Positions 53,800 to 63,486 of a DNA stretch of 64,000 nt are shown here, one piece after another (position 1 is the first letter of the stretch; every line of letters begins with the position of its first letter). Source of the DNA: Halorarum halophilum. GTDB taxonomy: Archaea; Halobacteriota; Halobacteria; Halobacteriales; Haloferacaceae. The notes beneath the pieces are model-generated. The model did no database searches. It had not been told where the DNA came from and saw only the letters and a program-made list of their open reading frames with translations. The position numbers and the translations under genes were made by a program. The stretch covers positions 620,001 to 684,000 of the forward strand of contig NZ_CP058529.1 of NCBI RefSeq assembly GCF_013401515.1. Direction: 5' to 3'.

Positions 53800-54124
53800 A
53801 TTTCCCCATCTGTGACTCGAGCGAGCGTAGGCTAGTATCGCGATCACCAGTTAGGTGGGGGTAGCGGACGCCGAATTCTGTCCTTCGGTGCGTTTTCCGT
53901 TGGGTTTGCCCGACCAAAACAGTACCCCGTCGGAGTGTTATCCGAACCGTCTCCACGATTCGTCGGTTCGCTCCGGGTTCGGGACCGTGCAGCGGCGTTC
54001 TCGAAACTGACGACTGGAAGCCTACACTTAAGTAATGGTCCTGTCATTTCAGTACAATTGTCGTGCAGAACGTGGTACCTACGATGAGCGACGACAGGCG
54101 GCCGATCGGTCGCGAGCGACCGTG
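53800..54124. other. intergenic region between dpsA and the histidine kinase
   Basis: No gene is supported. A CTTAAGTA at 54025-54032 is a probable TATA box for the histidine-kinase gene, giving a leader of about 70 bases. A CCAAAAC sequence occurs at 53792-53798 and near 53933-53939, also in the promoter at 52795; this may be BRE sequence and is not distinctive. Confidence 0.5.
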
Positions 54125-55879
54125 ATGACGGTCGGACTATCGGCCAGCGCGACGTACCTGGCCCTGCTCGGGATCGCCGTGGTCACCAGCGTCGTCACCG
54201 CCGTGGCGTCGTGGCGATACTACGAGCGGACCGGGGGACGAGCGTTCGGCGTGCTCACCGGCGCGGTCGCACTCTGGGTGCTCGCCGACCTCACTGGCCT
54301 CCTGAGCCGGACGCTCTTCCAGGCGATGGTCGCCCAGCGTGTAACGTACTTCGCGATCAGCGTCGTTCCGGTCGCCTGGGTCGTCCTCGCGTTCAGGTAC
54401 GTCGGGCGGCCGGGGATGGTGAACCGGCGTCGCGTCGTACTTATGTGTCTCGTCCCCGCGGCGACGCTCCTCGTCAGCCTGACGAACGACCTCCACCACC
54501 TCCTCTGGCGGGTCCACGGGATCTCGCAGGACGGGGTCATGACGACCGTGGTCAGCACTTCCGGGCCGTGGTTCTGGGTCCACACCCTCTACTCCTACGG
54601 GTTGCTCGCCGTCGGGGCCGGCGTGTTCGTCAACTGGTCGCTCCGGACACGGGACGCCTACCGGTCGCAGTCGGTCGCCGTCCTCGCCGCCGTCGCCCTC
54701 CCATGGGCGGCGAACGTCGCCTACGTGACTGGCCTGGTCTCCGTTCCGGCCGACGTGACGCCGCTCGTGTTCCCGGTGACGTGCGTCCTCCTCTGGATCG
54801 GCCTCTTCCACTACCGGTTCCTCGACGTCGTCCCCGTCGCGAGGGACCGCGTCGTCGAGGAGATGCGCGAGGGCGTCGTCGTCCTCGACGATCGGGACAA
54901 GGTGGTGGACGCCAACCCCGCCGCCCGACGACTGCTCAGGCCGGACGAGATCGTCGGCCGGCACATGGACTCGGTGTTCAACGCGGAATCCGTCGACCGC
55001 TTCGGCGACGTCGTGGAGGGACGCGGTCGCATCGCCGTCGACCGCGAGGACGGAACGTGGCACTTCGAGGTGCGCATCTCGCCGCTCTCCGTCGACGCCG
55101 GGGAACGCGTCGTCATCTTCCACGACGTGACGGAGGAGGAACGGCACCGCGAGCGCCTCGCCGAGCAGACCGCCGAACTCGAGCGCCAGAACGAGCGGCT
55201 CGATCGGTTCGCGTCGGTTCTCAGCCACGACCTCCGGAACCCGCTGGCCGTCGCCCGCGGCTGGACCGACGTCCTCGCCGAGGACGAGGTGAACGAGGAC
55301 GCGCTCGAACGGGTACACAACGCACACGATCGCATCGACACGATCGTCGACGACACGCTCGCGCTCGCCAGGTCGGGAACCGATCCAGAACTCGAACCGG
55401 TGGCGCTGGACGAACTGGCCCGACGCGCCTGGGAGAGCGTCGAATCGGGGGGACGCGTCGAGCCGGGCGGACGACTGGACGTGGACGCGGGCGTGGTCGT
55501 GATGGCGGACCCGGATCGGACGATGCGGCTGTTCGAGAACCTCTTCCGAAACGCGGTCGAGCACGCGGGAAGCGACGTAGAGGTGACCGTCGGCCTGCTC
55601 GATGGGCGCGAGGACCCCCATGCGGACGGGGAACTCGATGGTGGTAGCGTCGGGTTCTTCGTCGCCGACGACGGCCCCGGCGTCGACGAGGACGACCGCG
55701 ACGCGGTGTTCGAGTACGGGGTCTCGGGGGACGGCGGCGGCACCGGACTCGGGCTTGCGATCGTCCGCGACGTCGCGGAGGAGCACGGTTGGACCGTCGA
55801 CCTCGAATCGACTGAATCCGGGGGCGCCCGGTTCGCCGTCCGCGGACTGGTTCCCGCTGAAAGGGAAACGCCCTTGTAG
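54125..55879 (+). CDS. membrane sensor histidine kinase
   Basis: This is a 584-residue kinase. Residues about 1-220 form seven membrane helices of the N-terminal 7TM histidine-kinase type. A PAS domain follows (about 232-340, VVLDDRDKVVDANPA), then HisKA with the phosphoryl His in SVLSHDLRNPLAVA (about 385) and a HATPase domain with NAVEHAGS, DDGPGVDEDD and GTGLGLAIV. A response regulator is not adjacent, common in haloarchaea. The ATG at 54125 is chosen because the first membrane helix begins there and TATA is at 54025-54032; an upstream ATG at 54035 would precede the predicted start. Signal unknown. Confidence 0.88.
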   Translation: MTVGLSASATYLALLGIAVVTSVVTAVASWRYYERTGGRAFGVLTGAVALWVLADLTGLLSRTLFQAMVAQRVTYFAISVVPVAWVVLAFRYVGRPGMVNRRRVVLMCLVPAATLLVSLTNDLHHLLWRVHGISQDGVMTTVVSTSGPWFWVHTLYSYGLLAVGAGVFVNWSLRTRDAYRSQSVAVLAAVALPWAANVAYVTGLVSVPADVTPLVFPVTCVLLWIGLFHYRFLDVVPVARDRVVEEMREGVVVLDDRDKVVDANPAARRLLRPDEIVGRHMDSVFNAESVDRFGDVVEGRGRIAVDREDGTWHFEVRISPLSVDAGERVVIFHDVTEEERHRERLAEQTAELERQNERLDRFASVLSHDLRNPLAVARGWTDVLAEDEVNEDALERVHNAHDRIDTIVDDTLALARSGTDPELEPVALDELARRAWESVESGGRVEPGGRLDVDAGVVVMADPDRTMRLFENLFRNAVEHAGSDVEVTVGLLDGREDPHADGELDGGSVGFFVADDGPGVDEDDRDAVFEYGVSGDGGGTGLGLAIVRDVAEEHGWTVDLESTESGGARFAVRGLVPAERETPL

Positions 55880-55900
55880 CCGACATACGGACTCACGAGT

Positions 55901-57202
55901 ATGAGTGACGACGAACCCGCCGAGGACCCGACCGAGGAGGCGGGCGAGGTGGCCCCCGTCGTGTCGCCCGAGGACCTCGAGGCGCGGCTCGACGAGGCCG
56001 CCGAATCGCTCGAGAACGCGGAGACGGAGTCCGACCTCGACGAGGTGGAGACGACGCTCGACGCCGTCGAGGCCGACCTCGAGGCCGCCGACCTCCCCGA
56101 ACCGGACGAGGACGACGAGGACGCGGAGGACCCACGCGAGGAACTGGAGTCCCGCCTCTCGGAGCTCCGGGACGAACTCGAGGAGAAGCGCGGCCCGTAC
56201 GCCGAGGAGGTCGTCGCGGACATCGAGGACGCCCAGGCGACGCTCCGGGACACCCGATGGACCGAGAACGGCGCCGAGGAGATCCCCGAGGCCGTCGACT
56301 CCTTCCTCGAAGCGGTGAACTGGGAGCTGGAGACGAACCTGTCCCGGACCGGGACGGAGCCCGAGGGACTCGCCGCCGACCTCGACGGGGCCATCGAGGC
56401 CGTGGAGGACGCCGATCTCGATCCCGACGAGGACGCGGAGACGATCTCGGCGCTGCTCGACGCGACCGAGGAGCTGCGGAACGACCTCGAGGACGCCGAG
56501 GAGTGGGACGACCTGGAGACGAACGAGCAGCTTCGGGCGCAGGGGTTCTACGACGTGCTCGGACACTACAAGGACTTCCCGCCCGAGTGGGCCGCCCTGA
56601 AGGAGTGGGAGAAGCGCGGGAACGTCGAGATGGTGCTGCTCGCGCTCGACTCGCTGCAGTCCGACTTCATGGAGCGGCACGCGCTCGAGGCCATCACCCG
56701 GATGAACGACCAGGGCGCGTTCGAGGCGATGCACCAGCGCGCCGGGAAACGGGACAAGCCCTCCATCCGGGCGCTGGGGAAGATGGGTGCCGAGGACGCC
56801 GTCGAGACGCTCGTCGAGTACGTCGACGCCGACTCCGACCCCGCGCTCCAGAAGGTGACGTTCAAGGCGCTCGGCGAGATCGGCCACGAGGACGCCGTCC
56901 AGCCGCTCGCCGACAAGCTCGTCATGGACAACGACGAGGTCCGCCCGCTGGCCGTCCGGTCGCTCGGACTCATCGGCGACACCCGCGCCGTGGACCCGCT
57001 CGCGGACGCCGCATCCGACGACGACAGCGACACGGTCCGCGCGGCGGCGCTCTGGGCGCTCCGGCAGATCGGCACCGAGGAGGCGCTCGAGGCGGCGGCC
57101 GAGCACGTCGACGACCGCACGTTCATCGTCCAGACGGAGGCCGAGAAGGCGCGGGACGCCCTCGACACGGACGAGGGCGAACCCGAACGGGCGACCGCGT
57201 AA
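55901..57202 (+). CDS. HEAT-repeat protein with acidic coiled N-terminus
   Basis: This is a 433-residue protein. Residues about 1-200 are very acidic, helical, with many Glu/Asp-Leu heptads (for example SPEDLEARLDEAAESLENAE). Residues about 240-430 hold HEAT/PBS-lyase-type repeats such as AVETLVEYVDADSDPALQKV and AVQPLADKLVMDNDEVRPLA, a protein-interaction solenoid. It lies 21 bases after the kinase gene, so it is probably cotranscribed. No enzyme motif; scaffold role is inferred. Confidence 0.82.
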   Translation: MSDDEPAEDPTEEAGEVAPVVSPEDLEARLDEAAESLENAETESDLDEVETTLDAVEADLEAADLPEPDEDDEDAEDPREELESRLSELRDELEEKRGPYAEEVVADIEDAQATLRDTRWTENGAEEIPEAVDSFLEAVNWELETNLSRTGTEPEGLAADLDGAIEAVEDADLDPDEDAETISALLDATEELRNDLEDAEEWDDLETNEQLRAQGFYDVLGHYKDFPPEWAALKEWEKRGNVEMVLLALDSLQSDFMERHALEAITRMNDQGAFEAMHQRAGKRDKPSIRALGKMGAEDAVETLVEYVDADSDPALQKVTFKALGEIGHEDAVQPLADKLVMDNDEVRPLAVRSLGLIGDTRAVDPLADAASDDDSDTVRAAALWALRQIGTEEALEAAAEHVDDRTFIVQTEAEKARDALDTDEGEPERATA

Positions 57203-57273
57203 GCAGCCTCGCTCACGTCTCCACTTCCTCGTCCGACCGATCGCCCCCCGCGGTTCGACAGTTCCCTTCCGTT

Positions 57274-57513
57274 CTACAGCAGCTCGCCCAGGAACAGCAA
57301 CGCGAAGCCGCTGCCGACGAGTAACCCGCCGGCACGACCCAGCCAGGTGTGTTCCCGGAGTTCCCGGGGCGCGATGTCGATGTCGTAGCTGTCGTACTCC
57401 TCGCGGTACTCGACGTACGAGGGATACTGCATGAACTCGACGAACACGAGCACTCCCCCGACGACGCCGAGCGCTGCGCCGGCGAGCGTGAGTCCCTCGG
57501 CGAGCGTGACCAT
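57274..57513 (-). CDS. small two-helix membrane protein
   Basis: This 79-residue protein has a hydrophobic N-terminal helix (about 5-25), an acidic Tyr-rich middle (YPSYVEYREEYDSYDIDIAP) and a C-terminal helix (about 58-78). The pattern suggests a hairpin with a Tyr/Asp loop. No family with a known role. It is convergent with the HEAT-repeat gene and divergent from the PLD gene (70 bases apart). Confidence 0.65.
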   Translation of the reverse strand: MVTLAEGLTLAGAALGVVGGVLVFVEFMQYPSYVEYREEYDSYDIDIAPRELREHTWLGRAGGLLVGSGFALLFLGELL

Positions 57514-57583
57514 ACCCCGCCGGGGGCGTGTCGGAGCAAAAGCGCACCGAAGCTTCTTGTAGCGGAACGGGACCAGGACCGCC

Positions 57584-59200
57584 GTGCGTCGTTCCGCTCG
57601 CCTGCTGTTGCTCGCGGTCGTCCTGGGGGCGGTCGTCCCGGGAGCCGTCGCCCCGTCGGCCGGCCTCGCGGCGACCCCCGACACCGAGACCGTGGCCGGA
57701 TCGACGGTGTCCGCTCCCCGCATCGTCGAGGTGTATCCGAACCCGGCGAGGGCGGACGACCGCGGCGAGTACGTCAGGCTCCGGGTGCCGGCCGGAAACT
57801 GGACGCTCTCCGACGGGGAGTCGACCGTCTCCGTGAGCGCCGACCCTGGATACCTCGTCGTCACGGGGGCGCCCGACGCCCTCCCGAACGGAACCGAGGG
57901 ATCCGTGGTGGCCGCCCCGCTGTCGCTCGCGAACGGCGGCGAACGACTGACGCTCCACGAGGGGACCGCGAACGGCCGGCGGGTCGACTCGGTCGAGTAC
58001 GGGTCCGCCCCGGAGGGGGAACCCTGGCTCCGTGGCACCGACCCTCCCTGGCGACCGGTCGGCTACCATCCCCGGGACCCGGCCTCCGTCGGAACGGCGA
58101 ACGCGACGGCGTTCGTCCTCCCCGACGCGCCGGGTCCGCCAGCAGCCACACTTCGTGGGGCTGATCGACGGATCCTGCTTGCCGGCTACACCTTCGAGTC
58201 CGAGCGGGCGACGGAGGAACTCCTCGCGGCCGAGCGGCGCGGGGTGCGGGTGCGCGTCCTCGTCGACGACGCGCCGGTCGGGGGGATCACCGACCGCCAG
58301 GCGCGACTGCTCGACCGTCTCGTCGCCGCTGGCGTCGAGGTGCACGCCCTCGGCGGTCCCGTCGCGCGCTTCCGGTACCATCACGCCAAGTACGCCGTCG
58401 TGGATGACACCGCCCTGGTGCTGACGGAGAACTGGAAGCCGGCGGGGACGGGCGGCGCCGACAGCCGCGGGTGGGGCGTGCGCCTCGACTCGCGCGCCGC
58501 GGCCGACGAACTCGCGTCCGTCTTCGAACACGACGCCGGCTGGCGCGACGCCCGACCGTGGGACGAGTACCGGACGGGGCGGTCCTTCACGGCGGCGGCA
58601 CCTGCTGACGAGACGTACGCCCAGCAGTTCGGCCCGGCGAACGTCCGGGTTCGGAATGCGATAGTGCTGACGGCGCCGGGCAACGCAGAAACCGGGGTCG
58701 TCCGCGTCGTCGACGCGGCGACGGAACGCGTGGACGTCGTCCAGCCCACCGTCGAGGACGGACCGATGCTCACCGCGACGCGGCGGGCGGCCGAGAGGGG
58801 CGTCGAGGTCCGGATCCTCCTCTCGAGCGCGTGGTACGTCCGCGAGGAGAACGAGGCCCTCGCCGGGCGTCTCAACGGCTGGGCCGACCGGGCTGGCCTC
58901 CCGCTGGAGGCCCGCCTTGCCGACCCAGCCGGACGGTACGGGAAGATCCACGCCAAGGGGGTCGTCGCGGACGACGTCGCCGTCGTCGGCTCGCTGAACT
59001 GGAATCCGACGAGCGCGCGTGAGAACCGGGAGGTCGCAGTGGCGCTTCGCGGGCCGGAGGTCGCCACGTACTACCGCGAGGTGTTCGAGGCGGACTGGCG
59101 GGCCGGGAGCGACGCGGTTCCGCGGTCCCTGCTGCTCGTCGGTGTCGGCGTCGCGGCCGCGACGGTACTGTACGCCCGACGGAGGATCGAGTTCGCGTGA
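57584..59200 (+). CDS. exported phospholipase D-like protein with lamin-tail-like domain
   Basis: This is a 538-residue protein with a GTG start, a Sec signal (about 5-30), a lamin-tail-like beta domain (about 45-140, IVEVYPNPARADDRGEYV), and two PLD active-site motifs: HAKYAVVD then LTENWKP (about 266), and HAKGVVAD then GSLNWNP (about 450). A C-terminal helix (about 513-530) anchors it to the membrane with catalytic domain outside. It could cleave phosphodiester bonds of lipids or nucleic acids. No operon partner. Both HKD motifs are intact. Confidence 0.85.
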   Translation: MRRSARLLLLAVVLGAVVPGAVAPSAGLAATPDTETVAGSTVSAPRIVEVYPNPARADDRGEYVRLRVPAGNWTLSDGESTVSVSADPGYLVVTGAPDALPNGTEGSVVAAPLSLANGGERLTLHEGTANGRRVDSVEYGSAPEGEPWLRGTDPPWRPVGYHPRDPASVGTANATAFVLPDAPGPPAATLRGADRRILLAGYTFESERATEELLAAERRGVRVRVLVDDAPVGGITDRQARLLDRLVAAGVEVHALGGPVARFRYHHAKYAVVDDTALVLTENWKPAGTGGADSRGWGVRLDSRAAADELASVFEHDAGWRDARPWDEYRTGRSFTAAAPADETYAQQFGPANVRVRNAIVLTAPGNAETGVVRVVDAATERVDVVQPTVEDGPMLTATRRAAERGVEVRILLSSAWYVREENEALAGRLNGWADRAGLPLEARLADPAGRYGKIHAKGVVADDVAVVGSLNWNPTSARENREVAVALRGPEVATYYREVFEADWRAGSDAVPRSLLLVGVGVAAATVLYARRRIEFA

Positions 59201-59201
59201 G

Positions 59202-61109
59202 CTACTCGCCGATGCTGACCGTCGTGGAGAGCTCCTCGTCGATGGCCGCGTCGCCCATCTTCTCGACGAGCGCGTCGATGACGTCCTCCCGTCGGCCCTT
59301 CACGAACTTGATGGAGCCGACGACGAGGTGGCCGCCGCCGGAGACGCCGCCGCCGACGATCTCCTCGTTCAGTTCGGTGACCATCTGCGGGATGTCGAGC
59401 CGGACGCCGTCCGAGCGGAGGACTGCGAAGTCCGGACCGTAGCCGATGGTGATGACCGGCTCGCCGTGCTCGCGGACCTTCAGGTCGTGGAGCTCGCCCG
59501 TGGTCTTGCCCGGCGCGGGGTAGGTGAAGCGGTGAGCGAAGCGTTCGAGGTCGACGCGGTAGAGGTGGGCGTCGGACTCGAGCGTCTCGTGTTCGACGTG
59601 CGGTTCGACGGCCTCGAGCTGGCGGTCGACGTCCTCCTCGGCGCGCGCCGCGAGGAAGTCGACGAGCTCCTCGTGCCGCTCCTCGTCCTCGCAGCCGACG
59701 TTGAGCACGTCGTTCACCAGGGTCTTGCCCTCGCTGTAGCGGAGCCAGTGGGCGGCGTAGTCGAGCGCCTCGCCCACGTCCTCCAGTTCCCTGCGGTCGT
59801 AGCCGACCGTCCCGGCGAGCTCGACGAACTCGTCCATGACCTCCGCCTTTGAGCGGTCGGAGAGGCCGGCGACTGCGGGGACGTGACGGAGGTCGTCGGT
59901 CACGTCTGGGTCGATCATCCGCGCCAGTTCGACGCACATCATGCCGGTCGTGATGCGGTAGTCCTCGTCGTGGAGGTACGGGTTCACGTGGGCGTCGAGC
60001 AGGTCGTCCACGGCGTCGGGGTCCGGGTGGTGGTGGTCGACGACCGCGATGGGCATGTCGTAGTGCGCGAGGTTCTTGTACGCCGGCACGTCCTCCTCGG
60101 TCGAGCCGTTGTCGAGCATCAGGAGGAACGGGAGCTTCTGCCCGTGGCGCGCCCGGCCCTCGAGCGCGAAGTTGAGGTCGCGCGTGACGTCCTCCATCTC
60201 GTAGAACGGGGCCTTGCTCGGCAGGCGCTTCAGGTGGTGGAGCGCGGCACCGGAGTCGGCGTGAACCGAGCGGATGAAGTTCTCGAGTGCGAGCTGGACG
60301 GGGATCGCGGCGCACATCCCGTCGCCGTCGGCGTGGTGGCGGATGCGGATGGGGCGTCCCTCGAGCACCGTCCGGCGGAGCAGCGTCGCGACCTCCTCGA
60401 GGTCGGGGCGGAGCTTCTCGAAGGCGTCCCACTCCACGAGCGGTTCGACCTGTGCCGGTTCGGCGCGCTCGGCGAGCTCCCGGTCGAGCCGTTCGCGAGC
60501 GGTCGCTGCTGTCTCGTCTTCGAGTACCGTGACGGCGTCGGCCTCGAGCTGGAGGGCACCGTCGTGTTCCTCGGCCGTGCCGGCGACGCGGACCAGGTCG
60601 CCGACGTCGATCTCGGGGTAGGCTCGGACGCCCGCCTCCTCGAACGCCGCCGCCGCGACGATACCGGACTCGTCGCCGACGTGGAAGATGGTGGGGCCGC
60701 CCGTCTGCTTGATCTGGACGACCTCGCCCTCGACAGTCACCTCGCGGCCGATCTGCAGGCGCGAGACGGTCGTGATCTCCGGTTCGTGCTCGACGGAGAC
60801 CGTTCGGTACTCGTCGTCCTCGGCCAGGCCGAAGGAGATGTCGCCGTTCCCCTTCACCTCCTCCAGGACGACGACGAGTTCGTCGCCCAGTTCGAACGAT
60901 TCGCCGTCCATGTTCGATTCGTGGACGAGCCCCGAGAGCTTCTCCGAGATGTCGACGAAGACACCGTAATCGACGACGCCGTTGACGGTCGCGCGGTAGT
61001 GTTCGCCGACCTCGACGTCCGCGAGCGAGCAGTCGGAGTCGAGGTCGTAGACGACGGGACTCGAATCGTCCCGGGTGTCGCCGGAATCCCCGGCGGCTGA
61101 GTCGGTCAT
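59202..61109 (-). CDS. DHH-family phosphoesterase with S1 and OB domains
   Basis: This is a 635-residue archaeal RecJ-like protein. An N-terminal S1 domain (about 30-90, ATVNGVVDYGVFVDI), a second OB domain (about 115-180, VTVEGEVVQIKQTGG), then the DHH domain with IRIRHHADGDGMC, LLMLDNGS and VVDHHHPD, and a DHHA1 domain at the end (GGGVSGGGHLVVGS). This class degrades or processes RNA or single-stranded DNA, and cooperates with replication or tRNA/RNA repair in archaea. A TATA-like CTTATACG (61133-61140) predicts a leaderless start. Very strong family assignment; exact substrate unknown. Confidence 0.9.
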   Translation of the reverse strand: MTDSAAGDSGDTRDDSSPVVYDLDSDCSLADVEVGEHYRATVNGVVDYGVFVDISEKLSGLVHESNMDGESFELGDELVVVLEEVKGNGDISFGLAEDDEYRTVSVEHEPEITTVSRLQIGREVTVEGEVVQIKQTGGPTIFHVGDESGIVAAAAFEEAGVRAYPEIDVGDLVRVAGTAEEHDGALQLEADAVTVLEDETAATARERLDRELAERAEPAQVEPLVEWDAFEKLRPDLEEVATLLRRTVLEGRPIRIRHHADGDGMCAAIPVQLALENFIRSVHADSGAALHHLKRLPSKAPFYEMEDVTRDLNFALEGRARHGQKLPFLLMLDNGSTEEDVPAYKNLAHYDMPIAVVDHHHPDPDAVDDLLDAHVNPYLHDEDYRITTGMMCVELARMIDPDVTDDLRHVPAVAGLSDRSKAEVMDEFVELAGTVGYDRRELEDVGEALDYAAHWLRYSEGKTLVNDVLNVGCEDEERHEELVDFLAARAEEDVDRQLEAVEPHVEHETLESDAHLYRVDLERFAHRFTYPAPGKTTGELHDLKVREHGEPVITIGYGPDFAVLRSDGVRLDIPQMVTELNEEIVGGGVSGGGHLVVGSIKFVKGRREDVIDALVEKMGDAAIDEELSTTVSIGE

Positions 61110-61240
61110 GACCGTGGGTAGGGTGAGGCGGCGTATAAGGCTTGTAATCTGGCCGTCCGGTCGCGCGGTCCCGTCCGTCCGCCGACTCCGCGGCTGCACC
61201 CATCGATACCCTTAGAAGGCACTCGGACCCACGGAAGAGT

Positions 61241-61726
61241 ATGCGACTGTTCCGGTCGGGCGAGGTGCTCGGCATCGCCGCCGAGACGCTGGAGTTCGCG
61301 CTGGAGGCGGCCAGCGAGACCCACCCGAACGAGTACATGGGGTTCCTCCGCGGGACCGACGCCGCCGAACTGAACCTCGCGCGCGAGGGCACCGTCATCA
61401 CCGACGTGCTCGTCATCCCGGGGACGACCTCCTCGCCCGAGAGCGCGACGGTCCGCGAGAACTTCATCCCGAACGGGTCGAAGGCCGTCGGGTCGATCCA
61501 CTCCCACCCGAACGGCGTGCTCCGCCCCTCCAACCAGGACCTCTCGACGTTCCACGCCGGCGACGTTCACGTCATCATGGGCGCCCCCTACGACCGCGAC
61601 TGCTGGCGGGCGTTCGACTCGGACGGCGAGACCCGGGAACTGGAGGTGCTCAACGTCGCGCTCCCGTCCGACGACGAGTTCTTCGACTTCGACCAGTCGG
61701 ACATCGACGCGGAGCTGTACGAATGA
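61241..61726 (+). CDS. JAMM/MPN-domain metalloprotease
   Basis: This is a 161-residue Mpr1/Pad1 N-terminal (MPN) protein. The JAMM zinc motif is complete: Glu in HPNEYMGFL and [16 protein letters not shown], exactly His-x-His-x10-Asp. In haloarchaea such enzymes release ubiquitin-like SAMP proteins from conjugates. It overlaps ribL by ATGA. I recall the same pair in Haloferax volcanii. Cytosolic. The preceding DHH gene is divergent. Confidence 0.9.
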   Translation: MRLFRSGEVLGIAAETLEFALEAASETHPNEYMGFLRGTDAAELNLAREGTVITDVLVIPGTTSSPESATVRENFIPNGSKAVGSIHSHPNGVLRPSNQDLSTFHAGDVHVIMGAPYDRDCWRAFDSDGETRELEVLNVALPSDDEFFDFDQSDIDAELYE

Positions 61727-62163
61727 GCGGGGAGCCGCGCCGGGCGCTCGCGCAGGGAACGTTCGACATCCTCCACCCCGGTCACCTCCACTACCTCGAG
61801 GAAGCGGCGGACCGCGGGGAGGAACTCCACGTCATCGTCTCGCGTGCGAAGAACGTCACGCACAAGTCGGCACCCGTCTGCCCCGACCGCCAGCGGCGCG
61901 ACATGGTCGGGGCGCTCTCGATCGTCGACGAGGCGCACCTCGGCCACCCGGAGGACTTCTTCGTCCCGGTCCGCGAGATCGACCCGGACGTGATAGTGCT
62001 CGGGTTCGACCAGCACCACGACGACGATGCGATCCGCACGGCGCTGCGCGACCGCGGCCTCGACGCCGAGGTCGTCCGCGCGTCGGCCCGCGAACCCCGG
62101 TACGACGGCGAACTGCTCTCGACGAAGGAGATCGTCGCGAAACTGGTCGAGAGACACGGCTAA
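61723..62163 (+). CDS. ribL: FAD synthase RibL
   Basis: Archaeal RibL adenylylates FMN to FAD. The 146-residue protein is full length, with the nucleotidyltransferase motif [15 protein letters not shown], the adenylate site in [10 protein letters not shown] and [10 protein letters not shown] for the C-terminal part. It overlaps the JAMM gene by ATGA. The function of the pair is not clear; coexpression may simply reflect a housekeeping transcript. Confidence 0.88.
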   Translation: MSGEPRRALAQGTFDILHPGHLHYLEEAADRGEELHVIVSRAKNVTHKSAPVCPDRQRRDMVGALSIVDEAHLGHPEDFFVPVREIDPDVIVLGFDQHHDDDAIRTALRDRGLDAEVVRASAREPRYDGELLSTKEIVAKLVERHG

Positions 62164-62227
62164 CCCGCCTCGCCGTCCCGTCGGCGACCCACCGAGATCC
62201 CGACGAGAGCGCTGCCGCGCCGCGGGA

Positions 62228-62873
62228 TCAGTCCCCCGAGACGTCCACCTCCTTCGACGCGCGTACAGTCACGGGGTCGGCTCCGGTAGGTACGGTGCCC
62301 CCTGGGTCGGATTCGGCGAAATCGGCCTCGGCCGATCCGGTTTCCGTCGGATCGGACTCGACCGCTTCCTCCTCGGCTTTCCTGACCGTCAGCGGCTGTC
62401 TCGAGACCAGTTCGCAGTCGAACACCGGGTGTTCGGCGAAGTGGCGCAAGAGCATGTGTCGCCTGCCGCCCGTGAGCCCCGTCCGACCGACCTCCTCGGC
62501 CGTGAACTCGCTGGGGAGGCGGCCGTACAGCCGCTCTAGCGCGATGAACCGTTCGAACACCTTGCTGTGGCCCGCCGAGTCCGCGGCGCGACGCTCGACG
62601 ACGTAGCTCCCGTCCTCGCGGTGTTCGCCCGCGGTGTAGAGGAACTCGCGTCGTCGGGTGAGCGCGTCCGCGAGGTCGTCGCGCAGCGCGCACGCCGCCT
62701 CGCGCGAGAGCCGTCGCTGTGTACCGTCGAACTCGAGCAGTACATCGCCGTTCGGGTCCGTCGACGCGTCGACGTCGGTCCCAGAGTTAGAACTCGTGTC
62801 GGCCGATTTCTCGACCAGTCGCCTGGTGGCGACTTCCTCTATCCTCCGCCGACGGCGTGGAATCCGTCTGCAT
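62228..62873 (-). pseudogene. frameshifted haloarchaeal gene (DUF7528-like)
   Basis: The body frame reads well from about 62840 down to the stop at 62228: RIEEVATRRLVEKSADTSS, EFLYTAGEHREDGSYVVERR, SKVFERFIALERLYGRLPSE and TGGRRHMLLRHFAEHP, then an acidic tail. I recall this family as DUF7528. It has no in-frame ATG or GTG at its start. The only promoter-matched ATG is at 62873 in another frame and reads MQTDSTPSAED before running to a stop (TAA). Restoring two bases (GAG-GA[GA]TA) at about 62841-62845 would join them into SAEEIEEVATRR. A TATA-like TTTATC lies 28 bases before that ATG. A frameshift, sequencing error or slippage would explain this. Confidence 0.6.
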
Positions 62874-62994
62874 GGTACCCGGTACGCGACGCCCCGACAA
62901 GATAAAGGGAGCGGTCGTACAGGTTCCTTGCCGTCGCGTCGGGGCTGTCGAAGCGATTACTGCGCCGTGGAAGTACGCCGGTCACCGGACCGGT

Positions 62995-63402
62995 TCACTC
63001 GAGATGTTCGATGAGTTCCACCAACGTCCCCGTCGGGTCGAGGAGGAACGCGATGCGGAGGTCGCCGAAGTCGGTCGGCTCCATGACGAACTCGACGCCC
63101 GCCTCGCCGAGGTCCGCGCGGGCGGCGTCCACGTCCTCGACGACGAAGCCGAAGTGGAGCAGCCCCGTCGGGAGGTCCTCGACGAGCCCCGACGCCTCGT
63201 ACGGCGGCCGGTCGAAGACGTAGAGGCGCTTGTCGGCGATCTCCAGGGCGGCGTACTCCACGGCGTTCTCGTCCCCGTCCTCGCCCTCGTCGGGGATCCC
63301 GCGGTCGAACACCTCGGCGCCGAACTGCCTCTCGTAGAACTCGGCTGTCGCCGCGACGTCGTCCGCTTTAATCGCGACGTGGTAGAACTCCGTGGGCGTC
63401 AT
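62995..63402 (-). CDS. VOC-family (glyoxalase/dioxygenase-like) protein
   Basis: This is a 135-residue vicinal-oxygen-chelate protein with paired modules. Metal candidates are the His in EFYHVAIKADD, Glu in AALEIADK, His in LLHFGFVVEDVD and the final Glu in LVELIEHLE. Activity is unknown; it is not closely similar to the VOC protein at 18825. The ATG at 63402 is the family start. It is divergent from the zinc-ribbon gene, 84 bases away. Confidence 0.85.
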   Translation of the reverse strand: MTPTEFYHVAIKADDVAATAEFYERQFGAEVFDRGIPDEGEDGDENAVEYAALEIADKRLYVFDRPPYEASGLVEDLPTGLLHFGFVVEDVDAARADLGEAGVEFVMEPTDFGDLRIAFLLDPTGTLVELIEHLE

Positions 63403-63486
63403 GCGAGGCGTAACGCCGCCCGACGACAAGTAGGTTCGCGCCGTCCCGACGGGTGGTTTTTGAGGGCGGGACCGGTACGACCGGCC

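Noticed and set aside
54137-58951. 1604-residue open frame on the minus strand
   Set aside because: It is a shadow of the plus-strand kinase, HEAT and PLD genes, with Arg/Val/Gly-rich composition and no domain.
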